A DNA stretch of 16,633 bases, from the NCBI GenBank assembly GCA_001247695.2, contig LGRX02015047.1, positions 1 through 16,633 of the forward strand, given 5' to 3'. Shown here one piece after another: positions 1 to 8,578 of the stretch (position 1 is the first letter of the stretch; each line of letters begins with the position of its first letter). Below the pieces are notes generated by a model that saw only the letters and a program-made list of their open reading frames with translations, ran no database searches and was not told the DNA's origin. The position numbers and the translations under genes are program-made. The stretch comes from Cymbomonas tetramitiformis. Taxonomy: Eukaryota > Chlorophyta > Pyramimonadophyceae > Pyramimonadales > Pyramimonadaceae.

Positions 1-295
1 CTCCGTCCGCCAGCCGCCGCCCGCCAGTTCTCGCGCCTGCCGCATGCTGCCCCGCCGTGTCAAGCTCATCCACGCCTCCGTCCGCCGGCCGCCGCTCACC
101 CGTTCTCGCGCCTGCCGCATGCCGCTCCGCCGTGTTCAGCTCGTCCACGCCTCCGCCCGCCGGCCGCTGCTCATCCACGCTGGGGCCACTCGCCTGCCCC
201 TTCGTCACGTTCAGCTCGTCCACGTCCCTGCCCGCCGCACGGCGCTCACCTGTGTCACCGCCCAACATCCGCTGCACGTCCACACCCCGCTCGTC
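1..295 (-). repeat. 75-bp in-frame tandem repeat in the primase-like ORF tail
   Basis: Matching blocks start at 71, 146 and 221 on the plus strand, exactly 75 bp apart, with a shorter, more diverged block near 281. In the minus-strand frame each unit is 25 residues built around GGVDELNTAERHAAG. The exact 25-codon period keeps the reading frame, which supports a translated low-complexity tail. The array may extend beyond the left edge. Confidence 0.8.
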
Positions 296-805
296 CTCGC
301 CCGCACCCAGCACATCCCCGCTGGGAGGAGTCCTCCGTCTCTTTCCCGTCGTCCGCTCCTGCCCTGGGCCCGTCACACCCGCACGCCCGGCGGCTGGCTG
401 CCCAGGCGGAGGGCTGTCGTCAGCTGCAGACATCGGCGTGCCTACTGTGCCACTGCTTACCGCATGCCGTTCAGCATGGCTCCCCGTCTCGGCCACGTCC
501 GGCTCGCTCCTGTCCGCATTGATCTGCCGCCACGTGCCCGCTCTCTCCTGCTGCGCCACCGCCGGCGCGCCCGCCAGCTCCGCGTCCTCATCGACCGCCC
601 GTGGCGGTTGGAGCCTCCGACGACCCGAGCAGGTCCCCGCAAGGCAGTGGTACCACAGCTCGCCCGCTGCGCTGACCCGCACACAGAAGTTGTTGCTGCG
701 GTGGGTCTCCCCTGCCCGGACGGCGCACGCTCGCCCATCAGGCCCGTTCACAAAGTACACTGAAACTCCGCCCTCCGCCAGCGCCAACTGCTTAGGTAGG
801 GCCAT
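1..805 (-). CDS. PrimPol/UL52-type primase zinc-binding exon with repeat tail (partial)
   Basis: The minus-strand frame whose codons start at plus positions congruent to 2 mod 3 has no stop from 805 to the left edge, about 268 codons. Near its start it reads VYFVNGPDGRACAVRAGETH and continues through a HRSNN motif, a WYHC motif and a final Cys. The pattern is Cys (725-727), x7, His (701-703), x18, Cys (644-646), x4, Cys (629-631). This closely matches the C-terminal CHCC zinc module of the PrimPol/UL52 primase family, where it helps bind template and nucleotide. The catalytic primase domain would lie upstream and is not in the window. Downstream the protein is Ala/Gly/Arg/Asp-rich and ends in a 25-residue tandem repeat. 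An ATG at 803-805 lies inside a palindromic repeat. A splice acceptor (CCTAAGCAG) would start the exon at 787 in the same frame, which I prefer. Family assignment rests on the motif alone; function is inferred. Confidence 0.6.
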   Translation of the reverse strand, partial: MALPKQLALAEGGVSVYFVNGPDGRACAVRAGETHRSNNFCVRVSAAGELWYHCLAGTCSGRRRLQPPRAVDEDAELAGAPAVAQQERAGTWRQINADRSEPDVAETGSHAERHAVSSGTVGTPMSAADDSPPPGQPAAGRAGVTGPGQERTTGKRRRTPPSGDVLGAGEDERGVDVQRMLGGDTGERRAAGRDVDELNVTKGQASGPSVDEQRPAGGGVDELNTAERHAAGARTGERRPADGGVDELDTAGQHAAGARTGGRRLADG

Positions 806-865
806 GTTTACGCCATACTTATGATGGTACAGCAGGTTACGTACGTGGGCAAAAGCGGTTTGCAG

Positions 866-1168
866 GCACAATAGGCGATGACATCCCGCGCACAGAGATT
901 GACGCAAGGTGGGATTCCGGAGGAGAGACGGAGGGTCAATCCCGCGAAAAGAGCCACTGTTGCATATCGCTTGGCAAATTCTCCGGGTGAGGGCGATGGG
1001 TTGACGACGCCGCCGCGTGCGGACGATGCCTTCAAGAGGCAACGTGTCCTCGAATGGGATGCCAATCCCACGAATGGGTTTATAGATTTAGTTGAGGAAC
1101 TCTTTTGGGATGGAATCATTTCTGACGGAAGAATACGACAATCATCCGGCACGCGCCACCTTCACTGA
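866..1168 (+). CDS. Possible hypothetical exon, unrecognised
   Basis: An open plus-strand frame runs from a TAG at 872-874 to a TGA at 1166-1168. The encoded peptide is hydrophilic and balanced in composition, with a C-terminal stretch FIDLVEELFWDG, and looks more protein-like than the Ser/Cys/Leu-rich antisense frame. AG dinucleotides near 865 and 874 (TTTGCAG, ACAATAG) could be splice acceptors. The last third overlaps the start of the split gene at 1110 in a different frame, so only one of the two can be right there. It may be 5' untranslated sequence or a decayed exon. No family was recognised. Confidence 0.25.
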
Positions 1169-2715
1169 CATTGAACGCGACGGCATGACCGGGTAGGGCC
1201 CTACCTGCCTTGCTCTCGGGACGAACCCGGGGCGGGCATTGCCCTACCTGCAATGGGAAGGGGCCAGGTATGGCCGTGTTTTGACGTGTTCGCTGTAGGT
1301 CGGACCGAAAAGCACGGAAATTCCTGCCACATGCGACCTTGTGCGCCGGAGGCCCTGGCCAAATTTTTGCTTTCCCTACCTCGCCTGTGTGATGTTAAAC
1401 TTTCATTGTGGTTCGTCGACTAAGGGGTGCTGCGGCACGATTACGGTACGGGTAGGGCCCTACCTGCCTTGCTCTCGGGACGAACCCGGGGCGAGCATTG
1501 CCCTACCTGCAATGGGAAGGGGTCAGGTATGGCCATGTTTGGCCGTGTTCGCTGTAGGTCGGACCGAAAAGCACGGAAATTCCTGCTACATGCGACCTTG
1601 TGCGCCGGAGGCCCTGGCCAAATTTTTGCTTTCCCTACCTCGCCTGTGTGATGTTAAACTTTCATTGTGGTTCGTCGACTAAGGGGTGCTGCGGCACGAT
1701 TACGGTACGGGTAGGGCCCTACCTGCCTTGCCCTCGGGACGAACCCGGGGCGAGCATTGCCCTACCTGCAATGGGAAGGGGTCAGGTATGGCCATGTTTG
1801 GCCGTGTTCGCTGTAGGTCGGACCCCCATGCCGAAGACATTGCAGCCACAGCTATTACTTCGCCCCCATGTACCCATACACCCAACTCCGAAGCCAACTC
1901 CGACCGCCGCGACATGGACTCAGACGACTCCATGCTGCCAGGTCAGCGGTCAAACAAGGACTCGGACGACTCCTCGTTGCCAGGCTTGCTTTCAAGCACT
2001 GCCTCCGACAACTCCTCCTTGCCAAGCCAGCGCTCAGACACGGACTCGGACGACTCATCGTTGCCAGACCTGCATTCAGGCAGTGACTCGGACGATTCCT
2101 CGTTGGCAAGCCAACTTTCGGATCCAAGGTGACATTCCGTAAGCTTGATTGCGTGCTGCATTATGCAAGGACATGTTTATACATAATGACAAGGGTACGT
2201 AGGGCCTTATCTACCATGTGTCTATACTCAAGTACTGATCAAGCATGGCCATGTGTATACATTAACAAGGGTAAATAGGGCCCTACCTATCATGTATCTA
2301 TGCTCAAGTCCTGATCAGACATGTCCATTGCTGAAACGATGTGGGCATGGCCCTACTAACACATTTCTGATTCTTTTGCAACAGGCAACGCAATGTCACC
2401 ATCCATTCCTTCATGCCCCATTCACGCGAAGAGAAGAAAACGGTGTGCACGCCGCAAGAGTTTTTCGACATGGTGGCAAATGCGAAGGGCCACCGTTCGA
2501 GAATATGGGAGTGCATCGCCGATACACTCTACCTAGAGGACCATCCGGCGAACATCGAGTATGCCGGCCACCGTTGGGCATTGGAACCTCCCGTCCACCG
2601 AAATCTTGCCATGATCAAAGACGCGATTTTGAAAGTGGTGAGGGACGACGACATTTGTATGGCTCCGCCGGACGAGTTGAATTTGACCAAGTCCGAGCAA
2701 CCCACTTTGGCACGG
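1110..2715 (+). CDS. Split gene with Ser/Asp-rich repeats, unknown function, interrupted by a LINE
   Basis: Three predicted exons join in frame: 1110-1192, 1817-2128 and 2385 to about 2715. The first ATG after an in-frame TAG (1089) is at 1110 and begins MESFLTEEYDNHPARATF. Exon 2 encodes about five 14-residue repeats of the form SDDSSLP, an acidic Ser-rich region resembling casein kinase 2 sites. Exon 3 encodes a well-composed globular-looking segment that includes KKTVCTPQEFFDMVANAKGH. The exon 2/3 junction splits one AGG codon (2127-2128 plus 2385) and reads through cleanly, which supports the model strongly. The exon 1/2 join is also phase-compatible but rests on a less certain acceptor inside a repeat. 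The 3' end is lost where LINE sequence begins, near 2700-2740. I do not recognise the family. It could be the N-terminal part of the CACTA element on the same strand further right, but no domain shows this. Confidence 0.5.
1191..1824 (+). repeat. 259-bp tandem repeat, two full copies and a partial third
   Basis: Copies start at 1191, 1450 and 1709, exactly 259 bp apart. The third diverges after GGTCGGACC near 1824. Copies 2 and 3 are almost identical, while copy 1 has several substitutions, so the last duplication is recent. Each copy contains the 14-bp perfect palindrome GGTAGGGCCCTACC and a sequence close to TATGGCCATGTTTGGCC. The unit length is not a multiple of three and the frames inside contain stops, so I do not read it as coding. 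Confidence 0.85.
1193..1816 (+). other. Predicted intron filled by a 259-bp tandem repeat
   Basis: The donor is GG|GTAGGG at 1193 and the acceptor GCTGTAG ends at 1816. The flanking coding frames then join with two bases plus one base. The same acceptor string recurs in earlier repeat copies (ending at about 1298 and 1557), so acceptor choice is ambiguous. The donor forms one arm of the palindrome GGTAGGGCCCTACC. Confidence 0.4.
1911..2128 (+). repeat. 42-bp coding tandem repeat (SDDSSLP)
   Basis: Inside exon 2, about five imperfect 14-codon units encode Asp-Ser-Asp-Asp-Ser-Ser-Leu-Pro followed by a variable Gln/Leu/His-Ser part. The in-frame period and conserved Asp/Ser positions show that this frame is translated and under some constraint. 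Confidence 0.7.
2129..2384 (+). other. Predicted 256-bp intron with palindromic repeat units
   Basis: Donor AAG|GTGACA is at 2129. A perfect TACTAAC branch-point motif lies at 2354-2360. The pyrimidine-rich acceptor TTTTGCAACAG ends at 2384. The flanking exon frames join without a break. The interior holds about two units of the palindromic repeat that is arrayed at 9411-9735 and 15139-15395. This is the best supported intron in the window. Confidence 0.75.
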
Positions 2716-5700
2716 AATCCGTGTCTACGTAGCAATTGTAGCAGTGGTCCGTATTTTGTGTATTTTTCCAGGAGCTTGGGTCCCCATTTTTCGTCGTCGG
2801 TGTGGGCCACCTCAATGAGGTGTAGGTTCTTGACTCTTGCTGGTGCTTCCTGTTGTGTGCATTCCCACCCGTCCTCCAGGTCTTCCAGGCCCTCTATCAT
2901 GACTATGTCTACAAAGCTCGGTATGGTGTCGGGCCCATCGTTTCTGCCTGGGTTGTCCTTCCCGTCGTGTCTGCATTGCCCTCTGGTGAGTATGTAATTC
3001 GGGAGTACCCTTGGCTTAATCCCTGGGTCCCTCTTTTTTCCGGTGTAGGCGAGGACTTTGCATCCTCCTTTCCTATGGTGGTCAAGTATGTGTTTTAGTT
3101 CGTCTGCGTGGGCGTCCGCCCTATCCGAGAACATTCCTCGCATTTGTGGGTTGTTGCATCCTCCTAGGGCGTGCCCTACTCTCATGAGGAAGCCCTTCGC
3201 GTAATCCACCCCCTTGTGTCCACATCCCTCCAGGGTGCACTTTCCGCTTCCTCCGGCTGAGTTTTTCGCCGTCTCATAGTCTTGTGCTGGCAGTATTCTC
3301 AGTCTACATTTGAGTATTGTTTTTCGTGCCGCAAAGGAGGCTCTCTTCCAGAAGCCGTTCGCTATTTTGTGGAGTGGCCTGTCTCCCTTGAGGTGTTTCA
3401 TTGTTTCGTTTAGCCAGCTTTCGGTGGCCTTGCCTTTCTGGTCCGGGGGGGCGCTCCTCCTTTTCGTTCTGTTGTGTATCATGTCGTGCTGTTGCTGTTT
3501 CCATCTTGTCCTGGGCATTGGGTCCTCCATCATCGCATGGAGTCTGGACTCCTTCGCAACTCGGTCATGGTGAGCTTGCTTTTCGTTTGCCGGCTCCCCT
3601 TGAGGTGCTTCCTGTTGTTCAATGAGCTCGTTGAGCATCCCAAAAAGTTTCTCGTCATTGTGTTCCTCTTGGGTTATCTCAAGCCTCTCCACTAGCTCGT
3701 TGAGTTCTTCATATATGTCTTCCCCACCAGTGGGTTGAGGTGGTGTCCCTGCGGGTTCAGGGTCGTTTCCTCGGGCTGAGTCCGTTCCGCTCCCCGCCTT
3801 CCGGCGTTCTTGTTGCTCATGCATTTCTTGCCAAAGAAGCATTTCCTCTTCATCCCTTTGTTCCATCATGGCTCTTATTTGCCTGCCCTCCTCGTCTCGG
3901 GTCCGGTCAGCTTGTTGCTGTTGGTTGGGTATTGGGTCCCGTATTGTCACTTGTTCCTCTTCGGTTTGTTGCGCTTGGTCGTGGTGCGCTTCCCACCTGA
4001 AAATGTGTTCCTTTTTCAGTTGGTGGGTCCAGGTTGTGGGTTCCCCTTGGAGCTCGGTAGTTTTTGCTGAGAGTCTGCTGTTGCCTTGGGCTTGCCTTTT
4101 ACGGAGTAATGCGGTTACGTATTTTTGCACCGCGAGCTTCCCTTTCAGCTCCCTGCTGTCCGAGTCCCCGTCCGGTACCATGGGCTTGACTTTTATTGTT
4201 TCGTAATTATCCCACGCTTCCGTAAGGGTCCCTGTAGTGCAGGCCTGCTTGGCTGCTTCGTCGGCTTTTTCGTTTCCCGCAATTCCTGTGTGGGCCTTGA
4301 CTTTTAGTATTGAAACAGTGTGCCCCGCTGCTACCAGTGCCTCAATGTTGACCAATATGGCATATAGGAGGTCCCTTTGCCGGTGGTGTTCCATGCTGTG
4401 GGGTTTCGTTCTCATACTCTCCAGTTGTCTAATAGAGTTGGCACTATCTGTGCAAATGGTGAGTCCTTGGCCACTTGCCGGAGGCGGGAGCGTCACTGCT
4501 TTTTGTATGGCAAGAAGCTCAGCTCTATTCACCTCTTGGTCCTCCCCCTCCCACCGAATCATGTGGGCCTCCCCATCCCCGGACCTGGGGTCCCATACCG
4601 CGGCACCCGAGGCCCACTCTTTGCCCCCTTCTTCAGTTTCGATTTCTCTTTTGCTCCCGTCTGTGTATAGGTACGAGGTTGCCTCGTGTGCCCTTCGAGG
4701 GGGGGGGTACGTCAGTTGGGCTAGGGTGTCACTCGGGGCTTGGTTCCTGGGGTCCTCTGTTCGGTCCCTCGTCAGTTCCCATCTCCTTCCTTGGGCTCCC
4801 GGTTCGTGTTCGGGCCAGAAGTCAGTGGGGTACCTGACAATTTTTGACCTTGCTACCTTATCCCATATCGTTTGAGCGTCAGCCTGCCTTGTAAGCCTGG
4901 TGTGTAGAGTGTTGGCTTCCACGACCTGTTGCACGGTGGGGGGGTGTATGTCCCATTTGCCTCCCCTGCTTCCGGGGAGGTGTTCCCACTTGGCTGGTCC
5001 TTCTTCCACGTGGAGGTGGCTGTCCTCCCACCAGGTTTCTACTGTTGCCTGCACGTTGTAGCACTGGGGGCAGAGGTCGTTCCGTAGGTGTGGTCCTGCG
5101 TTACACATTCTTCCCATTGCATTTGTCATGTCTTTCGTCTTGACTTCCGGGAGTTCGTACCTCTGCCACGGTCTTGTGTCCACCACACAGTCCACTCTGG
5201 GGTTGCGTACTTCCTGGTGCGGTTCGTTTGCGTCGTGCAAGTTCGCCTCCCTCATTGGTTGTCTGACTGCTGTGGTCGTGCGGACCTTGCTTTGCGGGCA
5301 GGTTGTGAGTGCTCTGCTTATGTAATCCGCAGCAGCGTCTGGGTCTCCGCAGTGTGCCTGCCACCCCGCTTTGTTGGCAACAATTAGTACCCTGAGGTTC
5401 CAGTTGCACTGTTTCGCCTGTTGGTGGGTGGCACCCATCCAGTGGTCTGGGGGCAGAAATGTGAATTTGCCTTGCGGTATTTCAAACAGTTCGTGCACAA
5501 GGTGCCCTGCATGCGAGTTGTACAGTTTCCTGTATGGGGTCTTCTCGTATGTCGGGTACACCCCGACCCCGAACACTGGGTCTTGGGTGGTGGTGGCCGC
5601 AATGGCAAAGTCCAGTGCCTTTTTGAGGTCCTGTGGTGTGTATTCCGGGTTGAACTGGTAGGCCCCGAGCTTCATCCAGTTCGTTGTCCAGGCTGAGCCT

Positions 5701-5960
5701 CTAGCTCCGAACACTTTGTCTCTGTCATACTTGGCATAATAGGTCGTGGTGTTGTGGTGAACATTGAGGGGTGAGGCAAATAGTTCAGTGGTAATTCCGA
5801 ATGCCTGTTGTAGTGCCCGTTGCATCTGTGCAGGGAATGTCCAGTGGTTTTGTAGGTTCTTTTTTCGTTCCTCCTTTTCTTCTTTGCTTGAGTATCTAAT
5901 GAGGAGGTGCCCTATTTCCTCCTCGAACGTGGAGACCTGAATCTTATGGTCTTCCCACAT
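2700..5960 (-). CDS. LINE RNase H and C-terminal Cys/His region
   Basis: The open frame is 1143 codons, of which about the first 1085 are LINE-derived. Type I RNase H spans about residues 428-575, with all active-site residues present: Asp434 (YTDGS), Glu481 (NRAELLAI), Asp505 (CTDSANS), and His557 and Asp567 in VKAHTGIAGNEKADEA. RNase H removes element RNA from the RNA/DNA hybrid. A Cys/His cluster at about 286-318 (with CPQC) and a second at 908-935 (Cys-x4-Cys-x16-His-x4-Cys, ending GHALGGC) resemble nucleic-acid-binding motifs of LINE C-termini. Between them lies a Glu/Gln-rich, probably coiled-coil stretch with a duplicated LNEL module (about 752-793). The last 50 or so codons read antisense through the neighbouring exon, so the natural C-terminus is missing. 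Confidence 0.85.
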
Positions 5961-5978
5961 TTCGGTGCGTAGTGTGCG

Positions 5979-7377
5979 TTAGTGTGGGGTTTGGTGGTCT
6001 GTGGTACCCATTGCCTGAATGTACCTTTCCTGTAATCTGAGGAGCTTTTCTTTCGTGAGAGTGCCTATGTATTTTCCATTTCTGTGGTAACTGTGGGCTA
6101 GTTCCCCTTCCAGCCGTAGTTGGCAGTGGTGCTCCCTATCGTCCACAATGTCCTGCTCCGGGTTGGTTTCCGTCGGGTCTAGGGTAAGGTTTCCCGCATG
6201 TAGTGAGGGCCAGGCTTCCCCCAGGTGCGGTCTTCCAGCCAGTATTTCTCTGAGGCCTGTGGGGTGGGTCACCTGGGAGCCCCTTGTACGTAGCCTTCTT
6301 TTCAGGGTTGGGAAGGTGGTCGCACTCTGGCCTCTTTTCTTGGCAAGTTTTAGGTAGTCAGTTATGGTTTCCCTCGTGCTCCATGAGTAGGAGTCATTCC
6401 CCTCCGGGTGCCAGCACTGGGTTCTATATTGCGTCACCAGGGAGTGGGGGTCAGTTGGGTCAACGAGTAGGGTCCTCATTGCCACAATCTCTTTCGGCTT
6501 GTCTATCGTTTGGCCCTTTTCAAAGCCTATTTCAATTTTCTCGACCATGGGGTCTATTTCGTCTATCCACCTAGTTTGTGGGCATGTGTGGAGGTCTTGT
6601 GGTTCCTCCCCCTCCCACTCCTGTTCCGGACTGGTAATCTCCGTCTCGTTTATCTTTGTAAGTGGGTGCAGGGAGAGCTGCCTGCGAATCTCCTCTCTGG
6701 GGACCATTCTCGCCTCCCATTCCGTCATTTTGGCCTGCAACTCTTCCGGGCTGAGGCGAGGGAGGTTGGTTTTCATCGTGTGGGGGTCCAGTGGTCCCTC
6801 CGAGGGCATGCTCCTGTACTGTTGCTTGAGGCGCCGGTTGTTGTGGCTGTCGTAGAAGTCCCCCGGCTTCGCTATGTCCCTAGTCTGGGCCTCGCACAAG
6901 TACGGGTACAGGTGTGCCAGGCCTTTTGCTATGGCACAGCGGTCGGCTTTGAGGGCTGCATCTGTGCATTGCTCTCTGACGTTCGTTTGGCTAATCGCGT
7001 GTTGGCCATCTCGAGTGGTAAGGAGCACTAGGTCCGGGAAGTGCGCGAACAGTTTGAGGCACGTCGTGAAATTTATTGCGGTCGGTGTGTCCTTGGGTAC
7101 TGTGAGTCTGGCTGTTTGGTCTGTGCATACCGCCTGCCATCCCGGGGGTGCTGGCAGGTCCCCATCCATTATTTTGCCTGCTATTGTTTTTCTAGTGGTT
7201 CCTTCCATCTCTTTGTCAGACTTTCTTCTGGTCGCCCCCTGTAGTTGTTCCATTATCTTCGGTATTGGGGTTTGTAGCTGTTCGAGCATCCCCTCCGTTC
7301 CCTGGGGCGTAATATTGTACATTAGCAGGGCATTGAGTTTCCTCAGTGTGTTGTGTTTTGTTTGGTGCCCCCCCCCC
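5979..7377 (-). pseudogene. LINE ORF2 connecting region after RT
   Basis: This continues the RT frame after the homopolymer shift. The open frame formally starts at 7496, but the part before the C run overlaps the RT in the wrong frame, so coding sequence begins near 7367. The roughly 460 residues cover the RT thumb and a linker of unknown fold, with no motif I recognise. The frame ends with a TAA at 5979-5981. The next open frame (2529-5960) is in the same phase and its first ATG is only 18 bases downstream, so the TAA looks like a single nonsense change in a once-continuous ORF rather than a natural gene boundary. Confidence 0.7.
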
Positions 7378-8578
7378 AGAGTTTGTCTAGGTCTGTGCAG
7401 TTCCTGCGCGTTGTGCAGTGGTACTCCACTAGTCCTCTGGTGGACCTGCTGACGTGGGACATCCTGAGCCGTGACCTCAGGTTTATTTGTCTCCACGCCG
7501 GGCCCCGTACAGCTCCTCTGTCTTCTTCACTGTGCATGGCCTCTAGCAGTCCGCTCCAAATCGACTGGGCGTAGACCGCCTGGAGTGGCACCATGCCCAG
7601 GCCGTATTGTTCCTTTTCCTGCGTGGTGAAAATGTTTGGTGTTCCGTTGCGGGGTAGGCCCTGTATGTTCTTTATGGCCCCGCCTATTATTTTGTCGAAG
7701 TCATCTATTTCTCCCGCTGTATAGAGTCCCAGGTGCAGTCCATACCTGAACTTCCCCAGTATCGCAGAGTGGAGAGAGTATTCTTTTTGGTCCGGCGATA
7801 GCGGGGAGCGCAGTAGGGCTTGTATTCTGTGGTTCATTTCTTCCTTGGCTGCTTCTTTCTCCCTGTCCCACCTGCCGGTGAATGCCAGCAGTACACCCAG
7901 GTATTTGTATGTGTCTTCCGGCTTGAGTATTTTGAAGTGGCTTAGTTTGCCGTCCACCCCCGGCATTTTGAGGTCCTTTTGGAGTTGCTCGGGTATGGAA
8001 ACCCCATTTTTTATACCGGTTATGGCTGACTTGGTGAGGTTAATTTTGAGTTCGCTCCACTGTGAGAATGCCTGTAGTTTGTGCAGCTGGGCTCTCATGT
8101 GGAAAATCGTGGGGCATAGTATGAGCAGGTCATCGACGAATGCTCCTGCTGTTGTTCTGAGAGGCCCCAGTCTTTCCTGTTCCGCTGCGTACTTGTGTTG
8201 GTATCCATGGTCCCCCACCTCTAGCCATCTTAATAGCGGCTCCTGGTATATTATGAAGAGGAGGGGGCTCATGCTGTCCCCCTGGAGGAGTCCTCTCTGC
8301 ACCTGTACCGTTTTGTAGGAGGTTTCCCCACCTACCCTGGTGTGCATGGACATGGTGTCGTGGCTTTGTGTGCCCAGGACATCTCGCACCACTTGTGTGA
8401 GTTCGTCGGGTATTCCAAGGTATTGCATCGTGTGTAGCAGTTTGCTGTGGTCCACCGAGCCGTACGCATTTTCGAAGTCCACGTACAGACCATGTAGTTC
8501 CCGTCCTGAGACATTCGCGTCCTCTATCGCATTGGTTACCCTGGTGGATTGGAGACTGCAAGAGGGATGGAATTGCAT
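7343..8578 (-). pseudogene. LINE reverse transcriptase domain, 5'-truncated
   Basis: A 411-codon open frame carries the RT palm motifs. Motif A is LYVDFENAYGS (Asp34), motif B is GLLQGDSMSPLLF (about residues 96-108), motif C is FVDD (147-150), motif D is LKINLTKS (177-184) and motif E-like YKYLGVLL lies at about 224-231. The catalytic Asp residues are therefore intact. The first eight or so residues come from the junction with the gypsy fragment. The fingers region and anything upstream are absent. The frame is correct down to the 10-base C run at 7368-7377, after which the LINE continues in another frame, so the last dozen residues here are out of frame. The enzyme would copy element RNA into DNA at the target nick, but this copy cannot make a complete protein. 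Confidence 0.85.

Larger units (their letters stand above)
2700..8570 (-). mobile_element. Non-LTR (LINE) retrotransposon, truncated at both ends
   Basis: About 5.9 kb on the minus strand encodes, in order, a reverse transcriptase, a long linker, a type I RNase H and a C-terminal Cys/His motif. This is the order expected of LINEs of the RNase H-bearing clades. The 5' end is missing: homology begins just before RT motif A, so no endonuclease or ORF1 is present. The 3' end also seems to be missing, because the frame runs without its own stop into antisense sequence of the neighbouring exon and no poly(A)/poly(T) tail is visible. Two lesions break the ORF: a 10-base C run at 7368-7377 that shifts frame, and an in-frame TAA at 5979-5981. 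No target-site duplication was found by eye. Exact boundaries are uncertain by about 30 bp. Confidence 0.85.

Noticed and set aside
44..824. Long plus-strand open frames of 239 and 255 codons.
   Set aside because: They are GC-rich shadows of the minus-strand primase-like ORF. Their Arg/His/Pro/Ser-heavy composition is not protein-like, while the opposite strand has a recognisable motif.
1341..2142. Plus-strand frames running through the 259-bp repeat.
   Set aside because: The unit is not a multiple of three, frames differ between copies and no motif is seen. The only supported part is exon 2 (1817-2128).
3304..8318. Many open frames on the plus strand across the LINE.
   Set aside because: Antisense shadows of the RT/RNase H ORF, rich in Cys, Ser, Leu, Trp and Phe, without motifs.
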